A program made the translations under genes and the position numbers. DNA of 64,000 bases, from assembly GCF_017814915.1 (NCBI RefSeq), contig NZ_JAGIPZ010000002.1:527084-591083 (forward strand), in the 5' to 3' direction. The DNA comes from Herbaspirillum sp. LeCh32-8. Lineage in GTDB: Bacteria; Pseudomonadota; Gammaproteobacteria; Burkholderiales; Burkholderiaceae_D. The notes below the pieces were generated by a model that was not told the origin of the DNA, ran no database searches, and was given only the letters and a program-made list of their open reading frames with translations. This document shows, one piece after another, positions 8,341-20,279 of the stretch (within the stretch, counting starts at the first letter, position 1; each line of letters starts with the position of its first letter).

Positions 8341-9102
8341 ATGAAAAAGAAGATGTTTTGGATTGCCGCAGTCTGCGCGCTGGTCGCTTCGTTAAGCGCC
8401 AATGCGTCAGTGGTCATCGTGGGCACGCGACTTGTCTTTCCATCCAATGAGCGTGAAATTACCGTGCGCCTGAGCAACGAGGGCAAGGAGCCGGGTTTGA
8501 TCCAGGTCTGGATGGACGACGGTGACGAGAAGTCCACGCCGGAACAGGCCCATGTGCCGTTCGTATTGACGCCTCCCTTGTTCCGTGTCGATGCCGGCAA
8601 AGGACAGTCTGTGCGCATGCTGTATAACGGCCAGCCTTTGCCGCAGGATAAGGAAACGCTGTTCTGGTTCAACATGCTTGAGGTGGGCCCCAAGCCGACG
8701 TTCGATGCCGACCAGAACTACATGCAGGTCGCATTCCGTACCCGTATCAAGGTGTTCTATCGCCCTAAGGCACTGAACACCCAGGAGCAACAGGATGAGG
8801 CGATTGAGAGCCTGCGCTGGACCTTGAAACGTGCGGACGACGGCGGCTATTCGCTGGTGTTCAACAATCCTTCCCCATATTTCATCACCGTGATCAAGGC
8901 CGGTCTGATCGGCGCGGATGACAAGCCGCTGGCCGAGGTGGATCAGGCCGCGATGGCCGATCCGGGAAAAGCCGCAACGATCTCATTAAAGGATCTGCGC
9001 TCGGCGCCTTCCGGAAAATTCAAGGTGCGCTTCACCTACCTGAATGACTTTGGTGGCACGGTGGTCAAGGATGTGGAGTTGGCCGACGCGGCCAAGCAAT
9101 AA
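8341..9102 (+). CDS. Periplasmic fimbrial chaperone (PapD family)
   Basis: 253 aa from ATG 8341, preceded by GGGAGG. Signal peptide (to about SANA). PapD-type N-terminal Ig domain with VIVGTRLVFPSNEREITVRL, the PPLFRVDAGKGQSVRML segment carrying the conserved basic residue, and the FWFNMLEV strand used for donor strand complementation (chaperone motif Lx-WFN-x-EVP-like). The second Ig domain contains NPSPYFITV. It folds and caps pilin subunits in the periplasm and hands them to the usher encoded next. Confidence 0.93.
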   Translation: MKKKMFWIAAVCALVASLSANASVVIVGTRLVFPSNEREITVRLSNEGKEPGLIQVWMDDGDEKSTPEQAHVPFVLTPPLFRVDAGKGQSVRMLYNGQPLPQDKETLFWFNMLEVGPKPTFDADQNYMQVAFRTRIKVFYRPKALNTQEQQDEAIESLRWTLKRADDGGYSLVFNNPSPYFITVIKAGLIGADDKPLAEVDQAAMADPGKAATISLKDLRSAPSGKFKVRFTYLNDFGGTVVKDVELADAAKQ

Positions 9103-9180
9103 AACCAGAACAAATCGATGCCGGGCAAGAGTTTGCCTGGCGTCCGTGTAAGAAGTATGTCGCCTGAGCTGAGTAGAGAA

Positions 9181-11799
9181 ATGAATTCCCAGAGCATTCC
9201 CCGACGAACGAAGTTGTCAGCCGCGATTTTTGGCGCTCTGGCGTTCTTTTTGTCCATGTCCGCCATGGCGGAAAAGAAGGTGTCACTCGCTCAGGTCGAA
9301 TTCGGTTCGGATTTTCTGCGCGGGTCGGGCAGCACTCAATTGGATGTTTCCCGCTTCGATAAAGCCAATCCCATTGCGCCTGGTAGCTATCGCGTCGATT
9401 TGTACGTGAATCAGGTTTGGAAGGGGCGGCAAGAGGTGGTCTTCCGTACACGCGAAGGCGAAGCATCGGCTGAGCCCTGCTTCAATCGCGCGATGCTCGA
9501 GATCGCAGGCGTGGATATGGACAAATTGTCCGAGGCGGTTCGGGCGGCGTTGGTCAACGCCGGACCGCAGGCCTGCCTGCGTGTGGAGGACCTGGTGCAG
9601 GATGCCACCGCGGATTTCGACGGCGGCGAGCTGCAACTCAATGTGAGTATTCCACAGGTGTCTCTGCGCCGTTCTGCACGTGGTTATGTGAGCCCCGAGC
9701 TTTGGGATAAAGGCATCAACGCAGCCTTGCTGAACTATAACTTCAACACTTACAGCACCAGCACAAACAGCCAGACCAACACCTCATATTATCTGGGGCT
9801 CAACAGCGGTCTTAACCTTGGAGACTGGCACTTCCGTAATAATTCTTCCGCCACCTGGCAATCCGGGGGGCAGACCCGCATACAAACGATCGCCTCCTAT
9901 GCCCAGACCAGTATTGTTCCCTGGCGCAGCCAGCTGACGCTCGGCGATGCCTACACATCGGGTCAGCTGTTCGATGGCATGTCTTACCGCGGCATACAGT
10001 TAGGCTCGGATCAGCGCATGTTGCCTGATTCGCAAAATGGTTACGCGCCTATTGTTCGTGGCATCGCCAGAACCAATGCGAGAGTGCAGATTTCTCAGAA
10101 CGGCAATGTCATCTATGAAACCACGGTGGCACCGGGTCGTTTTGAAATTACCGATCTGTATCCCACCGGCTATGGCGGCAATTTGCATGTGGTGGTGACC
10201 GAGGCGGATGGCAGTCGTAACAGTTTCGATATTCCCTACGCGTCGGTCGCGCAGATGCTGCGTCCCGGTACGCATCGCTACAACGTCACGGCCGGGCGCA
10301 CTCGCAGCAACGGCACGGCTGGTATAGAAGCCAATTTCGTGCAGGGTACTTACGAACACGGGATCATCAATGACCTGACCTTGTTTGGCGGCGCCACCGT
10401 CGCCAATGACTATGTCAGCCTGTTGGGTGGTTCCGCCTTCAACACGCCCATCGGCGCAATGTCGGCGAGCATTACGCATTCGCAGGCAAAGGTCGCGGCC
10501 GGCGACAGCCGTACCGGGCAGAGCGTAAAGATCGACTACAACAAGTTGTTGCCTGACAGCGGCACGAATTTCTCCGTGGTCGCTTACCGCTATTCGACCG
10601 ACGGCTATCTGCGCTTGGCGGATCTGTTGAATCTGAAGGCTGCTGCGGCGCAGGGCTTTTCATCAAGCCAGGCCGACCGGCCTCGAAGCCAGCTCAATCT
10701 GAGTCTTTCACAGACATTGGGTGAGGGACGGGGAACGTTTTACGTCAACGGATCGACCCAAAACTATTGGAACCGTGGAGGAAGCGGCACCCAGTACCAG
10801 TTCGGCTATAGCAATACCTGGCGTTCCATTTCTTACAACTTCTCGGTGCAACGGCAACGGGATCTGCAGACCGGCAGCACGGACACGCAGTACATGTTCC
10901 AGATGTTCATGCCGTTGGGTAAGGAAGTCCGTTCGCCCTCGCTCAGTGTCGGCGTGAACCGCGACGCTCGCGGCGGAAATTCCCTGCAGACCTCCTTGTC
11001 AGGAACCGCAGGTGCAGATGGCAACTTGAGTTACGGTGCAAACTTCTCGCGTAGCCCAGGTAACAGCACCTCGTCCGTCAATGGCGAATATCGCGCGCCA
11101 TACGCGGTGCTCGGCGGCAGCTACAGCTATTCCGGCGGCAGCCGTCAAATGTCCGCGCAGGCCAGGGGCGGCGTCGTGGCGTATGCCGGCGGCGTGGTGC
11201 TATCGCAGGACATGGGCGACACGATTGGCATCGTCGAGGCTCGCGGCGCCGGCGGCGCGGAAGTGAACGCCGTTGGCGTGCGCCTGGATCGTTCAGGTTA
11301 TGCCGTGGTGCCTTCTCTTTCGCCGTTCCGCATGAACGAGGTGGAGCTCGATCCCAAAGGGACGTCCACCGATGTCGAGCTGAGCAGCACCAGCCAGCGC
11401 GTGGCCCCCTATGCAGGAGCGGTTGTCTTGCTGAAATACGGCACCGTGACCGGTCGCTCGGTGCTGATCAATGCCCGCAGCTCCAGCAACACCGTGATTC
11501 CCTTTGGCGCTGAAGTGCTCGATGAGAAGGGCTCATCGTTGGGCATTGTGGGGCAAGGTGGCGTCATCTTCCTGCGCGCCAACGAAGACAGCGGTCGCCT
11601 GACCGTGCGCTGGGGGCGCGAGCGCAATGCGCAGTGTGTGCTCCAGTACGCACTGGGGCCGCGTGATCCGAAGGCGGAAAGCACCTTCGACCAGATCACC
11701 GCGACCTGCGAGACGCCGGCCGACCTCGCTCGAAAGAAGGGCGGCACACCGGTGGTCGGGAATGCCGGGGATGCAAGCGGAGCGCGCAGCGGTTCGTGA
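9181..11799 (+). CDS. Outer-membrane fimbrial usher (FimD/PapC family)
   Basis: About 872 aa, the family length. Signal peptide ending SAMA, N-terminal chaperone-binding domain (VEFGSDFLRG; SRFDKANPIAPGSYRVDLYVN), 24-strand barrel, plug region (PDSQNGYAPIVRGIARTNA) and C-terminal domains with the usher signature FGAEVLDEKG and VVGNAG-like tail. Start chosen at ATG 9181 (MNSQSIP), which gives a compact signal peptide; ATGs at 9157 and 9118 are possible, none with a strong Shine-Dalgarno. Last gene of the fimbrial operon; no separate tip adhesin gene follows. Confidence 0.92.
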   Translation: MNSQSIPRRTKLSAAIFGALAFFLSMSAMAEKKVSLAQVEFGSDFLRGSGSTQLDVSRFDKANPIAPGSYRVDLYVNQVWKGRQEVVFRTREGEASAEPCFNRAMLEIAGVDMDKLSEAVRAALVNAGPQACLRVEDLVQDATADFDGGELQLNVSIPQVSLRRSARGYVSPELWDKGINAALLNYNFNTYSTSTNSQTNTSYYLGLNSGLNLGDWHFRNNSSATWQSGGQTRIQTIASYAQTSIVPWRSQLTLGDAYTSGQLFDGMSYRGIQLGSDQRMLPDSQNGYAPIVRGIARTNARVQISQNGNVIYETTVAPGRFEITDLYPTGYGGNLHVVVTEADGSRNSFDIPYASVAQMLRPGTHRYNVTAGRTRSNGTAGIEANFVQGTYEHGIINDLTLFGGATVANDYVSLLGGSAFNTPIGAMSASITHSQAKVAAGDSRTGQSVKIDYNKLLPDSGTNFSVVAYRYSTDGYLRLADLLNLKAAAAQGFSSSQADRPRSQLNLSLSQTLGEGRGTFYVNGSTQNYWNRGGSGTQYQFGYSNTWRSISYNFSVQRQRDLQTGSTDTQYMFQMFMPLGKEVRSPSLSVGVNRDARGGNSLQTSLSGTAGADGNLSYGANFSRSPGNSTSSVNGEYRAPYAVLGGSYSYSGGSRQMSAQARGGVVAYAGGVVLSQDMGDTIGIVEARGAGGAEVNAVGVRLDRSGYAVVPSLSPFRMNEVELDPKGTSTDVELSSTSQRVAPYAGAVVLLKYGTVTGRSVLINARSSSNTVIPFGAEVLDEKGSSLGIVGQGGVIFLRANEDSGRLTVRWGRERNAQCVLQYALGPRDPKAESTFDQITATCETPADLARKKGGTPVVGNAGDASGARSGS

Positions 11800-11934
11800 T
11801 GAGCGCTTGCCGGTGACAGCAGGGACGGCATGATGGAGCGTCGATACCCTGTTTTCCGCTCCGTAATTCAGCCCCATGTCCGACCAGGACTGTCGGCCAC
11901 AAAGCATGCGTTAAAAAGTCTGTAAAAAGCCGTC

Positions 11935-11971
11935 AAAAAAGCCCCCGTGACTTCAGGTCACGGGGGCTTTT
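11935..11971. terminator. Bidirectional terminator between usher and RTX genes
   Basis: An 11-bp perfect stem GCCCCCGTGAC (11941-11951)/GTCACGGGGGC (11957-11967) with a 5-nt loop is flanked by A6 on the left and TTTT on the right. It can stop both the fimbrial operon and the convergent RTX gene. Confidence 0.9.
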
Positions 11972-12032
11972 ATCTGGCCGATTTCAATCGACTGCACTGG
12001 CGCGCGTACCGGCCGCCAGTGTCAGACGTGGG

Positions 12033-13871
12033 TTACGCCAGGGCGCCGTGCGCCTGGCCGGCAGCCAGCTGAATTTCCAGCTTGCCGGCCTGCGGGGCCA
12101 GTTCATTGCCGGAGGACATGGCGCCCGGCACGTTGGAGGTGGCCATGGCTTGCGTCAACAAGGCTGCCGATTTGCTTGCGGCGGCCGTTGCCGTTTGAAC
12201 CTGCGGTTTGTTCAACTGCTTGTTGATGTCGGCAGCCGTCCATTTCACGCCATCGGAGAACTGGAATTCCTGAACCGGGTCGGTCACTTCCCGGGGCTTT
12301 CCGCCAGGGCCCTTGAGCTTGAAGGTGGTGAAATACTTTTCAATGGTCAGGCTGTCCGAGACGCCATACTCCAGCACCAGCGACTCACCCCGGCGCTGCA
12401 CGCCGCGCAATTGCGTGGATGCGACGTCGGTGAATTTGACGACGTCCCGTCCGGCCTTCAGCAGATCCTGGTACTCATGGCGGCTGCCGAAGTTGGCCCG
12501 GGCGATCACGTCGTTTCCATCTCCTACGCTGAACTGGAAAACATCGGTGTTCATGCTGTTGAGCAGCACGTCGTTGCCGCGGCCGCCGATCACGGTGTTG
12601 CCGAGAGCGCCATATTGCCCTGCACGCAGCACATCGTCGCCGTTGGTGCCGCGGGTGACGACACGGCCTTGGTCGATAACGATACCTGGATAGTGCTCCG
12701 GTCTGCCTTGTGTCGGCGGTGTATCCACCTTGTTCCGGCTCACATATTCATCCCACAGATTGTATTTTTTCTGCGCATCGCCGAGTTGGACGGAAACGTC
12801 CCGATCATTGAAGGAGAAATTCCCGTCTTCATCCGAACGGAATACGTCGATCACCCGAACGCTGTCGGCCTCGCCATAGCGCAATACCAGATCGGTGCCT
12901 TCCCGGATGATGGTCTTGATATCCACCAGGGAGGAGAGATCCTTGAATTGCAGAGTGTCCTCGTTTCCCCATGCGTCTTTTGCCTTGCCCAGATAGACGG
13001 TATCGTTACCGTCTCCGCGTTCAAAGACGTAGGTATTATCGCCGGCGCCGCCTTCAAGGTAGTCATCGCCTTTGCCGCCGATCAGGGTATCGTTCCCGTC
13101 GCCGCCGTACAGCTTGTCGCTGCCGGCTCCGCCGACCAGCAGGTCATTGCCATCGAGGCCGCGCAGCGTGTCGCCGTTGTCGCTGCCGTGAAGCTCCTGG
13201 TTGAAACCGATCTTCTCGTATTGCTCCTGGAGGCTGAAGGTCATCGATCCGTATTGCTGGTAAGGATATTGCACATAGACGCTCGGACGATCACTGCGGA
13301 ATACCCAGCCGATATGGTCATCGAAGCGGAACATGTCCTTCAGGGTCACGCTGTCCGAGGCGCCATAGTGCAAGACCAGGTCGGCATCGTTGCGGACCAT
13401 TTTTATATCGTTCAGGGAGGAAATGTCCTGGAATCGCAAGGTATCGGTCTTGCTCAATCCCGGCCTCAGCGAGACCAGCTCTAGCGTATCGTTGCCGCTG
13501 CCGGCGCCGAATACATAGGTATCGAATCCCAGGCTGCCGACCAGGTAGTCATCACCTGTTCCACCGATGATCAGGTCATTGCCGAGGCCGCCGACGATTG
13601 TGTCGTCGCCGGCGCCGCCTACCAGGATATCGCCGGCATTGCCGCCGACGATATAGTCGTCGCCGCTGCCGCCGTCAATGTAGTTGCGGGAATTGGAATC
13701 GCCTTCCAGTTCATCCGGGACTTCATCATCGCCGACGAGGTGTTTGTAGGCCGGGACAATCTCGTCAGGATTGTAGTTGTCGCTGAGCAGGGCATTGAGC
13801 GTCGCGTCGGTAATGGCCGGATGAGGGATGACGACGGGTTGATTGACGAGGGGTTTTTTCGGGCGAGCCAT
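12033..13871 (-). CDS. RTX calcium-binding repeat protein with three RTX/HCBP-related modules
   Basis: 612 aa from ATG 13871 (MARPKKPL), with AGGA 8 bp upstream. No Sec signal. Three copies of one module: RTX nonapeptides GGxGxDxxx (about 67-130, 228-292, 408-456), then a haemolysin-type calcium-binding-related segment (143-185 DTLRFQDISSL, 305-348 DTLQFKDLSSL, 476-517 DVVKFTDVAST), each ending in LVLxYGxxDSxxxxxxF. Residues 535-547 read EFQFSDGVKWTAA. No lipase, protease or haemolysin domain is visible, so it is probably a secreted structural or adhesive Ca2+-binding protein. Export by type I secretion is inferred; no type I secretion genes are nearby. Confidence 0.85.
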   Translation of the reverse strand: MARPKKPLVNQPVVIPHPAITDATLNALLSDNYNPDEIVPAYKHLVGDDEVPDELEGDSNSRNYIDGGSGDDYIVGGNAGDILVGGAGDDTIVGGLGNDLIIGGTGDDYLVGSLGFDTYVFGAGSGNDTLELVSLRPGLSKTDTLRFQDISSLNDIKMVRNDADLVLHYGASDSVTLKDMFRFDDHIGWVFRSDRPSVYVQYPYQQYGSMTFSLQEQYEKIGFNQELHGSDNGDTLRGLDGNDLLVGGAGSDKLYGGDGNDTLIGGKGDDYLEGGAGDNTYVFERGDGNDTVYLGKAKDAWGNEDTLQFKDLSSLVDIKTIIREGTDLVLRYGEADSVRVIDVFRSDEDGNFSFNDRDVSVQLGDAQKKYNLWDEYVSRNKVDTPPTQGRPEHYPGIVIDQGRVVTRGTNGDDVLRAGQYGALGNTVIGGRGNDVLLNSMNTDVFQFSVGDGNDVIARANFGSRHEYQDLLKAGRDVVKFTDVASTQLRGVQRRGESLVLEYGVSDSLTIEKYFTTFKLKGPGGKPREVTDPVQEFQFSDGVKWTAADINKQLNKPQVQTATAAASKSAALLTQAMATSNVPGAMSSGNELAPQAGKLEIQLAAGQAHGALA

Positions 13872-14507
13872 ATTTGTTTTCCTATGCAAGAGGGATGTGT
13901 TTCAGCAATGAATATTGCGATCAGCTTGCAGATGCATTTCACGCTGTTGCTTGCGGGTAATGTCTGCAGCATTGAAAATAAATCTTGTTCCCCTGGAAAT
14001 CAGATATCGGCGATAAATATTGCTCAAAATACAAATAAGTTCTTGGTAAATTCCAAGTTGATTGGCAGGTTTGCCCGTGAGCGAGTGTTCACCTGATTTC
14101 TTGCGATGTCGTCGAACATGAAGAAGGCGACTGCCAGAGCCAAGCGAACGCTGCAAAGCTGCATCGACGACGAAGGTTGACGCAGTTTTGCGGACGAGGA
14201 GGAGGGAGTGTGATGGCGAGAGCGCCGACGTTTGCGTGACCATCTCCGGATGCAAAATGGCGCAAAAGCGACGACAGGGAAAACGGCGAACGTATCAACA
14301 TGGATGGCACCGGACGCTGCGATGAGAAATGGGGGGCGAGGGAAAAGCAGGATCGCAGGCTTCGCGAAATGCGCGCCGCCTGTGCCGACGATGAACAAGG
14401 AGGGCGCGATGTGATGCGGGAAGGGTACGTTGACGTCGACGGTGTTTCGATGCGTCCACGCACAAATAAAAACAGGCGCCTAAGCGCCTGAATTCAGATA
14501 AACCTTT
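13872..14507. other. Intergenic region upstream of the RTX gene
   Basis: 636 bp without a supportable gene. The part nearest the RTX start (13890-14100) is AT-rich and likely holds its promoter and regulation. A small perfect inverted repeat CTTGG-TAAATT-CCAAG lies at 14042-14057. The rest (14100-14460) is GC-rich with only short unsupported frames. Confidence 0.5.
14464..14490 (-). terminator. Terminator of tRNA-His
   Basis: On the minus strand a 7-bp stem CAGGCGC-TTAG(G)-GCGCCTG is followed by TTTTTATTTG. It lies just downstream of the tRNA 3' end. Confidence 0.85.
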
Positions 14508-14584
14508 TGGGGTGGCTGATGGGACTCGAACCCACGACAACAGGAATCACAATCCTGGACTCTACCAACTGAGCTACAGCCACC
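14508..14584 (-). tRNA. tRNA-His (anticodon GTG)
   Basis: Cloverleaf on the minus strand: acceptor GTGGCTG/CAGCCAC with the extra 5' G(-1) characteristic of tRNA-His at 14584, D-loop AGCTCAGTTGGTAGAG, anticodon stem CAGGA-TTGTGAT-TCCTG with GTG anticodon, T-arm GTGGGTTCGAGTCCCAT, and encoded CCA at 14508-14510. Confidence 0.97.
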
Positions 14585-14630
14585 ATTGATGTGCGGGAAA
14601 AACTTCTCTCCGTCACCAGTGAAGCCAACG

Positions 14631-14659
14631 ATTATACAAAGTCCTGTAGGGGATAGCAA
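14631..14659 (-). promoter_or_regulatory. sigma70-type promoter of tRNA-His
   Basis: On the minus strand a -35 TTGCTA (14654-14659) is separated by 17 bp from a perfect -10 TATAAT (14631-14636), about 47 bp before the tRNA. Confidence 0.8.
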
Positions 14660-14701
14660 CACAATTTATGAGCTTGTCGAAAAAACTTTCGATAAGGCAG
14701 C

Positions 14702-15586
14702 TCAGGACTGGCCTAGCGCATGCACCGGCGGATCCAGTCGCAGCAAGTTGGCGAAGGCATGCGCCAGCGTGGAGCTGCTGGCAGTGGTAAAGCCGGCCAG
14801 CGATCCGGGGCTGGCGGGTCGGCGCAGCGCGGCGCTGTCCAGCAGGCGCAGCAGCTGGCGCGTGACGGCTTCGCCGGTGTCGACGATGGCCGGCGTGTTG
14901 CCGCTCAACCGGCGACATACGTCCTCGATCGCTTCGCGCACGAAGGGGTAGTGGGTGCAGCCCAGTACCAGCGTGTCGGCGCCTTGCTCCAGCAGCGGCG
15001 CGAGATAGCGCTCCAGCAAAATCACCGTGGCCGGCGAATACAACTCGCCCTTTTCGATCAGGTCCACCAGGCCTACGCAGGCTTGCGGCAGGAAGCGCGC
15101 CTGATGACTGCTTTCCATCTGTTCGCGCAGCAGCGCGAAGCGCTTGCTGGCCAGCGTGCTGCGCGTGGCCAGTACGCCCACCGTGCCGCTCCTGGTCAGT
15201 TGGGCGGCCGGCTTCAGTCCGGGTTCGATGCCCACCACCAGCAGTGCCGGCCAGCGTTCGCGGATGGCCTGGATGGCTGCGGCGGTAGCAGTATTGCAGG
15301 CCACCACCAGGGCTTTGGCGCGCTGGTCGATGAAGAAGGCGGCGATCGCCAGCGAGCGCGCCACGATCTCGTCTTCGCTCTTGTCGCCATAGGGCGCGTA
15401 GCCGGAGTCGGCGAAGTACAGCAGCTTCTCGTGGGGCAGGGCGGCGTGGATATGGCGCAGCACCGACAGGCCGCCGATGCCGGAATCGAAAATGCCGACG
15501 GCAGCGTCGGCTGCCGTCGGCACGGAGGGTGTTGCTTGCGTCATCGACGTCATCGAAGAAGAAACCTCGGAACCGGATTGCTGCAT
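14702..15586 (-). CDS. murI: Glutamate racemase
   Basis: 294 aa. Interconverts L- and D-glutamate for peptidoglycan synthesis in the cytoplasm. Both catalytic cysteines are present in their motifs: ACNTATAAA (C97) and GCTHYP (C210). The N-terminal GIFDSGIGGLSVL and FADSGYAPYGDKS motifs are canonical. A non-conserved extension of about 28 residues precedes the first strand, so an internal Met (residue 12 or 15) may be the true start. It lies 43 bp downstream of fumarase on the same strand, probably co-transcribed. Confidence 0.95.
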   Translation of the reverse strand: MQQSGSEVSSSMTSMTQATPSVPTAADAAVGIFDSGIGGLSVLRHIHAALPHEKLLYFADSGYAPYGDKSEDEIVARSLAIAAFFIDQRAKALVVACNTATAAAIQAIRERWPALLVVGIEPGLKPAAQLTRSGTVGVLATRSTLASKRFALLREQMESSHQARFLPQACVGLVDLIEKGELYSPATVILLERYLAPLLEQGADTLVLGCTHYPFVREAIEDVCRRLSGNTPAIVDTGEAVTRQLLRLLDSAALRRPASPGSLAGFTTASSSTLAHAFANLLRLDPPVHALGQS

Positions 15587-15629
15587 GTTACTGGGTTTTC
15601 TCCCGCGATGACGATGGGCGCTCGGCCGC

Positions 15630-17171
15630 TTAGGCCGTGGTGACGGGGATCTTGGACAGCGACACGCTCTGCGCGATCTTTTCCTTCCACTCGGCGGGAC
15701 CGGTGTTGTGCACCGAGATGCCGTTGGCGTCGACCGCCACCGTCACCGGCATGTCCTTGACGTCGAACTCGTAGATCGCTTCCATGCCCAGGTCGGCGAA
15801 GCCCAGCACCTTGGCCGACTTGATCGCCTTGGACACCAGATAGGCCGAGCCGCCCACTGCCATCAGGTAAGCCGACTTGTGCTTCTTGATCGCCTCGATC
15901 GCGGCCGGGCCGCGCTCGGATTTGCCGATCATCGAGATCAGGCCGGTCTGCTCCAGCATCATGTCGGTGAACTTGTCCATGCGGGTCGCGGTGGTCGGGC
16001 CGGCCGGGCCCACCACTTCGTCGCGCACCGGGTCCACCGGGCCGACGTAGTAGATCACGCGGTTGGTGAAGTCCACCGGCAGCTTCTCGCCCTTGGCCAG
16101 CATGTCCTGGATGCGCTTGTGCGCGGCATCGCGGCCGGTCAGCATCTTGCCGTTCAACAGCAGGGTCTGGCCCGGCTTCCAGGAGGCGACTTCTTCCTTG
16201 GTCAGGGTGTCCAGGTTGACGCGCTTGGACTTCTCGGTGTCCGGCACCCAGTGCACTTCCGGCCATTCCGACAGCGACGGCGGTTCCATGTAGGCCGGGC
16301 CCGAGCCGTCCAGCACGAAGTGGCCGTGGCGGGTGGCGGCGCAGTTGGGGATCATGGCCACCGGCTTGGAGGCAGCGTGGGTCGGGTGCATCATGATCTT
16401 CACGTCCAGCACGGTGGTCAGGCCGCCCAGGCCCTGGGCGCCGATACCCAGCGCGTTGACCTTGTCGCACAGTTCAATCCGCAATTCTTCGGTCTTGTTG
16501 TTCGGGCCGCGCTTCTTCAGCTCGTACATGTCGATGTCGTCCATCAGCACTTCCTTGGCCATCAGCATGGCCTTCTCGGCAGTGCCGCCGATACCGATGC
16601 CCAGCATGCCCGGCGGGCACCAGCCGGCGCCCATGGTCGGCACGGTCTTCAGGACCCAGTCCACCAGGTTGTCGGACGGGTTCAGCATGACGAACTTGGT
16701 CTTGTTTTCCGAGCCGCCGCCCTTGGCGGCGATGCGCACGTCCACCGTGTTGCCCGGCACCAGTTCCATGTGGATCACGGCAGGGGTGTTGTCCTTGGTG
16801 TTCTTGCGCTCGAACTGCGGGTCGGCCACGATGGAGGCGCGCAGCACGTTGTCCGGGTGCATGTAACCCTGGCGCACGCCTTCGTTGACGGCGTCGGCGA
16901 TCGAGCCGCTGAAGCCTTCGAAGCGCACGCCCATGCCCACCTTCAGGAACACGTTGACGATGCCGGTGTCCTGGCAGATCGGGCGCTTGCCCTCGGCGCA
17001 CATGCGCGAGTTGGTCAGGATCTGCGCGATGGCATCCTTGGCAGCCGGGTTCTGCTCGGCCTCATAGGCGCGCGCCAGGTGCTGGATGTAGTCCACCGGG
17101 TGGTAGTAGCTGATGTACTGCAGCGCGGCGGCTACGGATTCGATGAGATCGTCTTGCTTGATGATGGTCAT
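15630..17171 (-). CDS. Fumarate hydratase class I (4Fe-4S, single chain)
   Basis: 513 aa, the length of single-chain class I fumarases (FumA/FumB). Reversibly hydrates fumarate to L-malate in the TCA cycle. Three cluster-ligand cysteines are visible: C66 (RPICQDTG), C185 (GWCPPGMLG) and C277 (IPNCAATRHGHF). The GIGIGGTAEKAM motif is conserved. It lies 34 bp after the yqhA-like gene and before murI. Confidence 0.95.
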   Translation of the reverse strand: MTIIKQDDLIESVAAALQYISYYHPVDYIQHLARAYEAEQNPAAKDAIAQILTNSRMCAEGKRPICQDTGIVNVFLKVGMGVRFEGFSGSIADAVNEGVRQGYMHPDNVLRASIVADPQFERKNTKDNTPAVIHMELVPGNTVDVRIAAKGGGSENKTKFVMLNPSDNLVDWVLKTVPTMGAGWCPPGMLGIGIGGTAEKAMLMAKEVLMDDIDMYELKKRGPNNKTEELRIELCDKVNALGIGAQGLGGLTTVLDVKIMMHPTHAASKPVAMIPNCAATRHGHFVLDGSGPAYMEPPSLSEWPEVHWVPDTEKSKRVNLDTLTKEEVASWKPGQTLLLNGKMLTGRDAAHKRIQDMLAKGEKLPVDFTNRVIYYVGPVDPVRDEVVGPAGPTTATRMDKFTDMMLEQTGLISMIGKSERGPAAIEAIKKHKSAYLMAVGGSAYLVSKAIKSAKVLGFADLGMEAIYEFDVKDMPVTVAVDANGISVHNTGPAEWKEKIAQSVSLSKIPVTTA

Positions 17172-17205
17172 GGCTGGTTCTCTCAGGGTTTGGAATAAGG
17201 CGTCG

Positions 17206-17826
17206 TCAGTGTGGCTTGTCGGGCGAATCCGACGGCGGCGCGGGATGGGCCATCAGCTTGTCGCAGTAGGCGATGGCCATGGCGGAAACGAGGAAGGTCA
17301 CGTGGATGCCGGTCTGGGCCAGCAGCGTCTTGACGTCGTACAGGTTGGCGTTGATGAAGGTCTTCAGCAGATGGATCGACGAGATGCCGATGATGGCCGT
17401 GGCCAGCTTCACCTTCAGCACCGAAGCGTTCACGTGCGACAGCCATTCAGGCTGGTCGGGATGGCCTTCTAGGTTCATGCGCGAGACGAAGGTCTCGTAG
17501 CCGCCCACGATCACCATGATCAGCAGGTTGGAGATCATCACCACGTCGATCAGCGCCAGCACCACCAGCATGATGGTCTGTTCATTGAGCTTTTCCGGGC
17601 GCGGCGCGCCGCTGATGGCCACCGCATCCAGGATGTGATCCAGCGAGGCGGCGTTGCCCATGGCCGCGCCGATCAGGTCCGACAGCTCGACCCAGAAATG
17701 GTAGACGTAGACGCACTGCGCCAGGATCAGGCCCAGGTAGAGCGGCAGCTGCAGCCAGCGGCTCATGAAAATCAGGTTGGGCAGAATGCCGATCTTGCGG
17801 GGAGCTTGGTTTTTCGGGGCTGTCAT
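17206..17826 (-). CDS. UPF0114/TIGR00645 (YqhA-like) inner-membrane protein
   Basis: 206 aa from ATG 17826 (MTAPKNQAP). About four transmembrane segments: near residues 23-45, 80-105, 135-155 and 165-185. The [17 protein letters not shown] block and IHLLKTFIN are typical of the YqhA/UPF0114 family, whose function is poorly defined. It is the first gene of the apparent yqhA-fum-murI unit. A longer frame upstream to 18114 has no family similarity and was not used. Confidence 0.88.
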   Translation of the reverse strand: MTAPKNQAPRKIGILPNLIFMSRWLQLPLYLGLILAQCVYVYHFWVELSDLIGAAMGNAASLDHILDAVAISGAPRPEKLNEQTIMLVVLALIDVVMISNLLIMVIVGGYETFVSRMNLEGHPDQPEWLSHVNASVLKVKLATAIIGISSIHLLKTFINANLYDVKTLLAQTGIHVTFLVSAMAIAYCDKLMAHPAPPSDSPDKPH

Positions 17827-18227
17827 GAAGTCAACGTGCGATTGATTCCGGCGGGTTCTGGCGAAGTATGGCTGGATTCGATTATCGGCTCGAATTTGGG
17901 GCCGTATTTTACACGGCCTTGGCGTCGCTCTCGCGGCATCGCGCAACAGAAATCTCGGCAAAAACACGAGCCCGGGCATGCCTGCGGGAAACAGCCGCCT
18001 GTGCCACAATGAACGGGCTGTGAACATCTCGACATCATTCCAGTCTCCTGAATGAGGCACCCGTCGGATTTCAACCGGCCCGGCCTTCTCGCCGGTACCG
18101 TCCATCGGCCGCAAAGCCCTGTCCCATCTGCGTTCCCGCCCGGGAACATTGCCAGTTGTGTAAGGACTGAGTAAGTGAAGCGGCCTATGGTTTGCGACAA
18201 AGCAAAAATTATCCTCTGGAGACTACC
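17827..18227. promoter_or_regulatory. Divergent region yqhA-like / acs
   Basis: 401 bp containing the promoters of both divergent genes. No unmistakable -35/-10 was found. The last 60 bp before acs are AT-rich. A TGGAG Shine-Dalgarno at about 18216-18220 fixes the GTG start of acs. Confidence 0.5.
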
Positions 18228-20210
<1,983 letters not shown>

Positions 20211-20279
20211 GCCGCAGCCGGTAGTCAGCGGCTCGCACAAGGCCGTGGTGACGTGCAGCGCAATTGAAGAAGCAACGCG

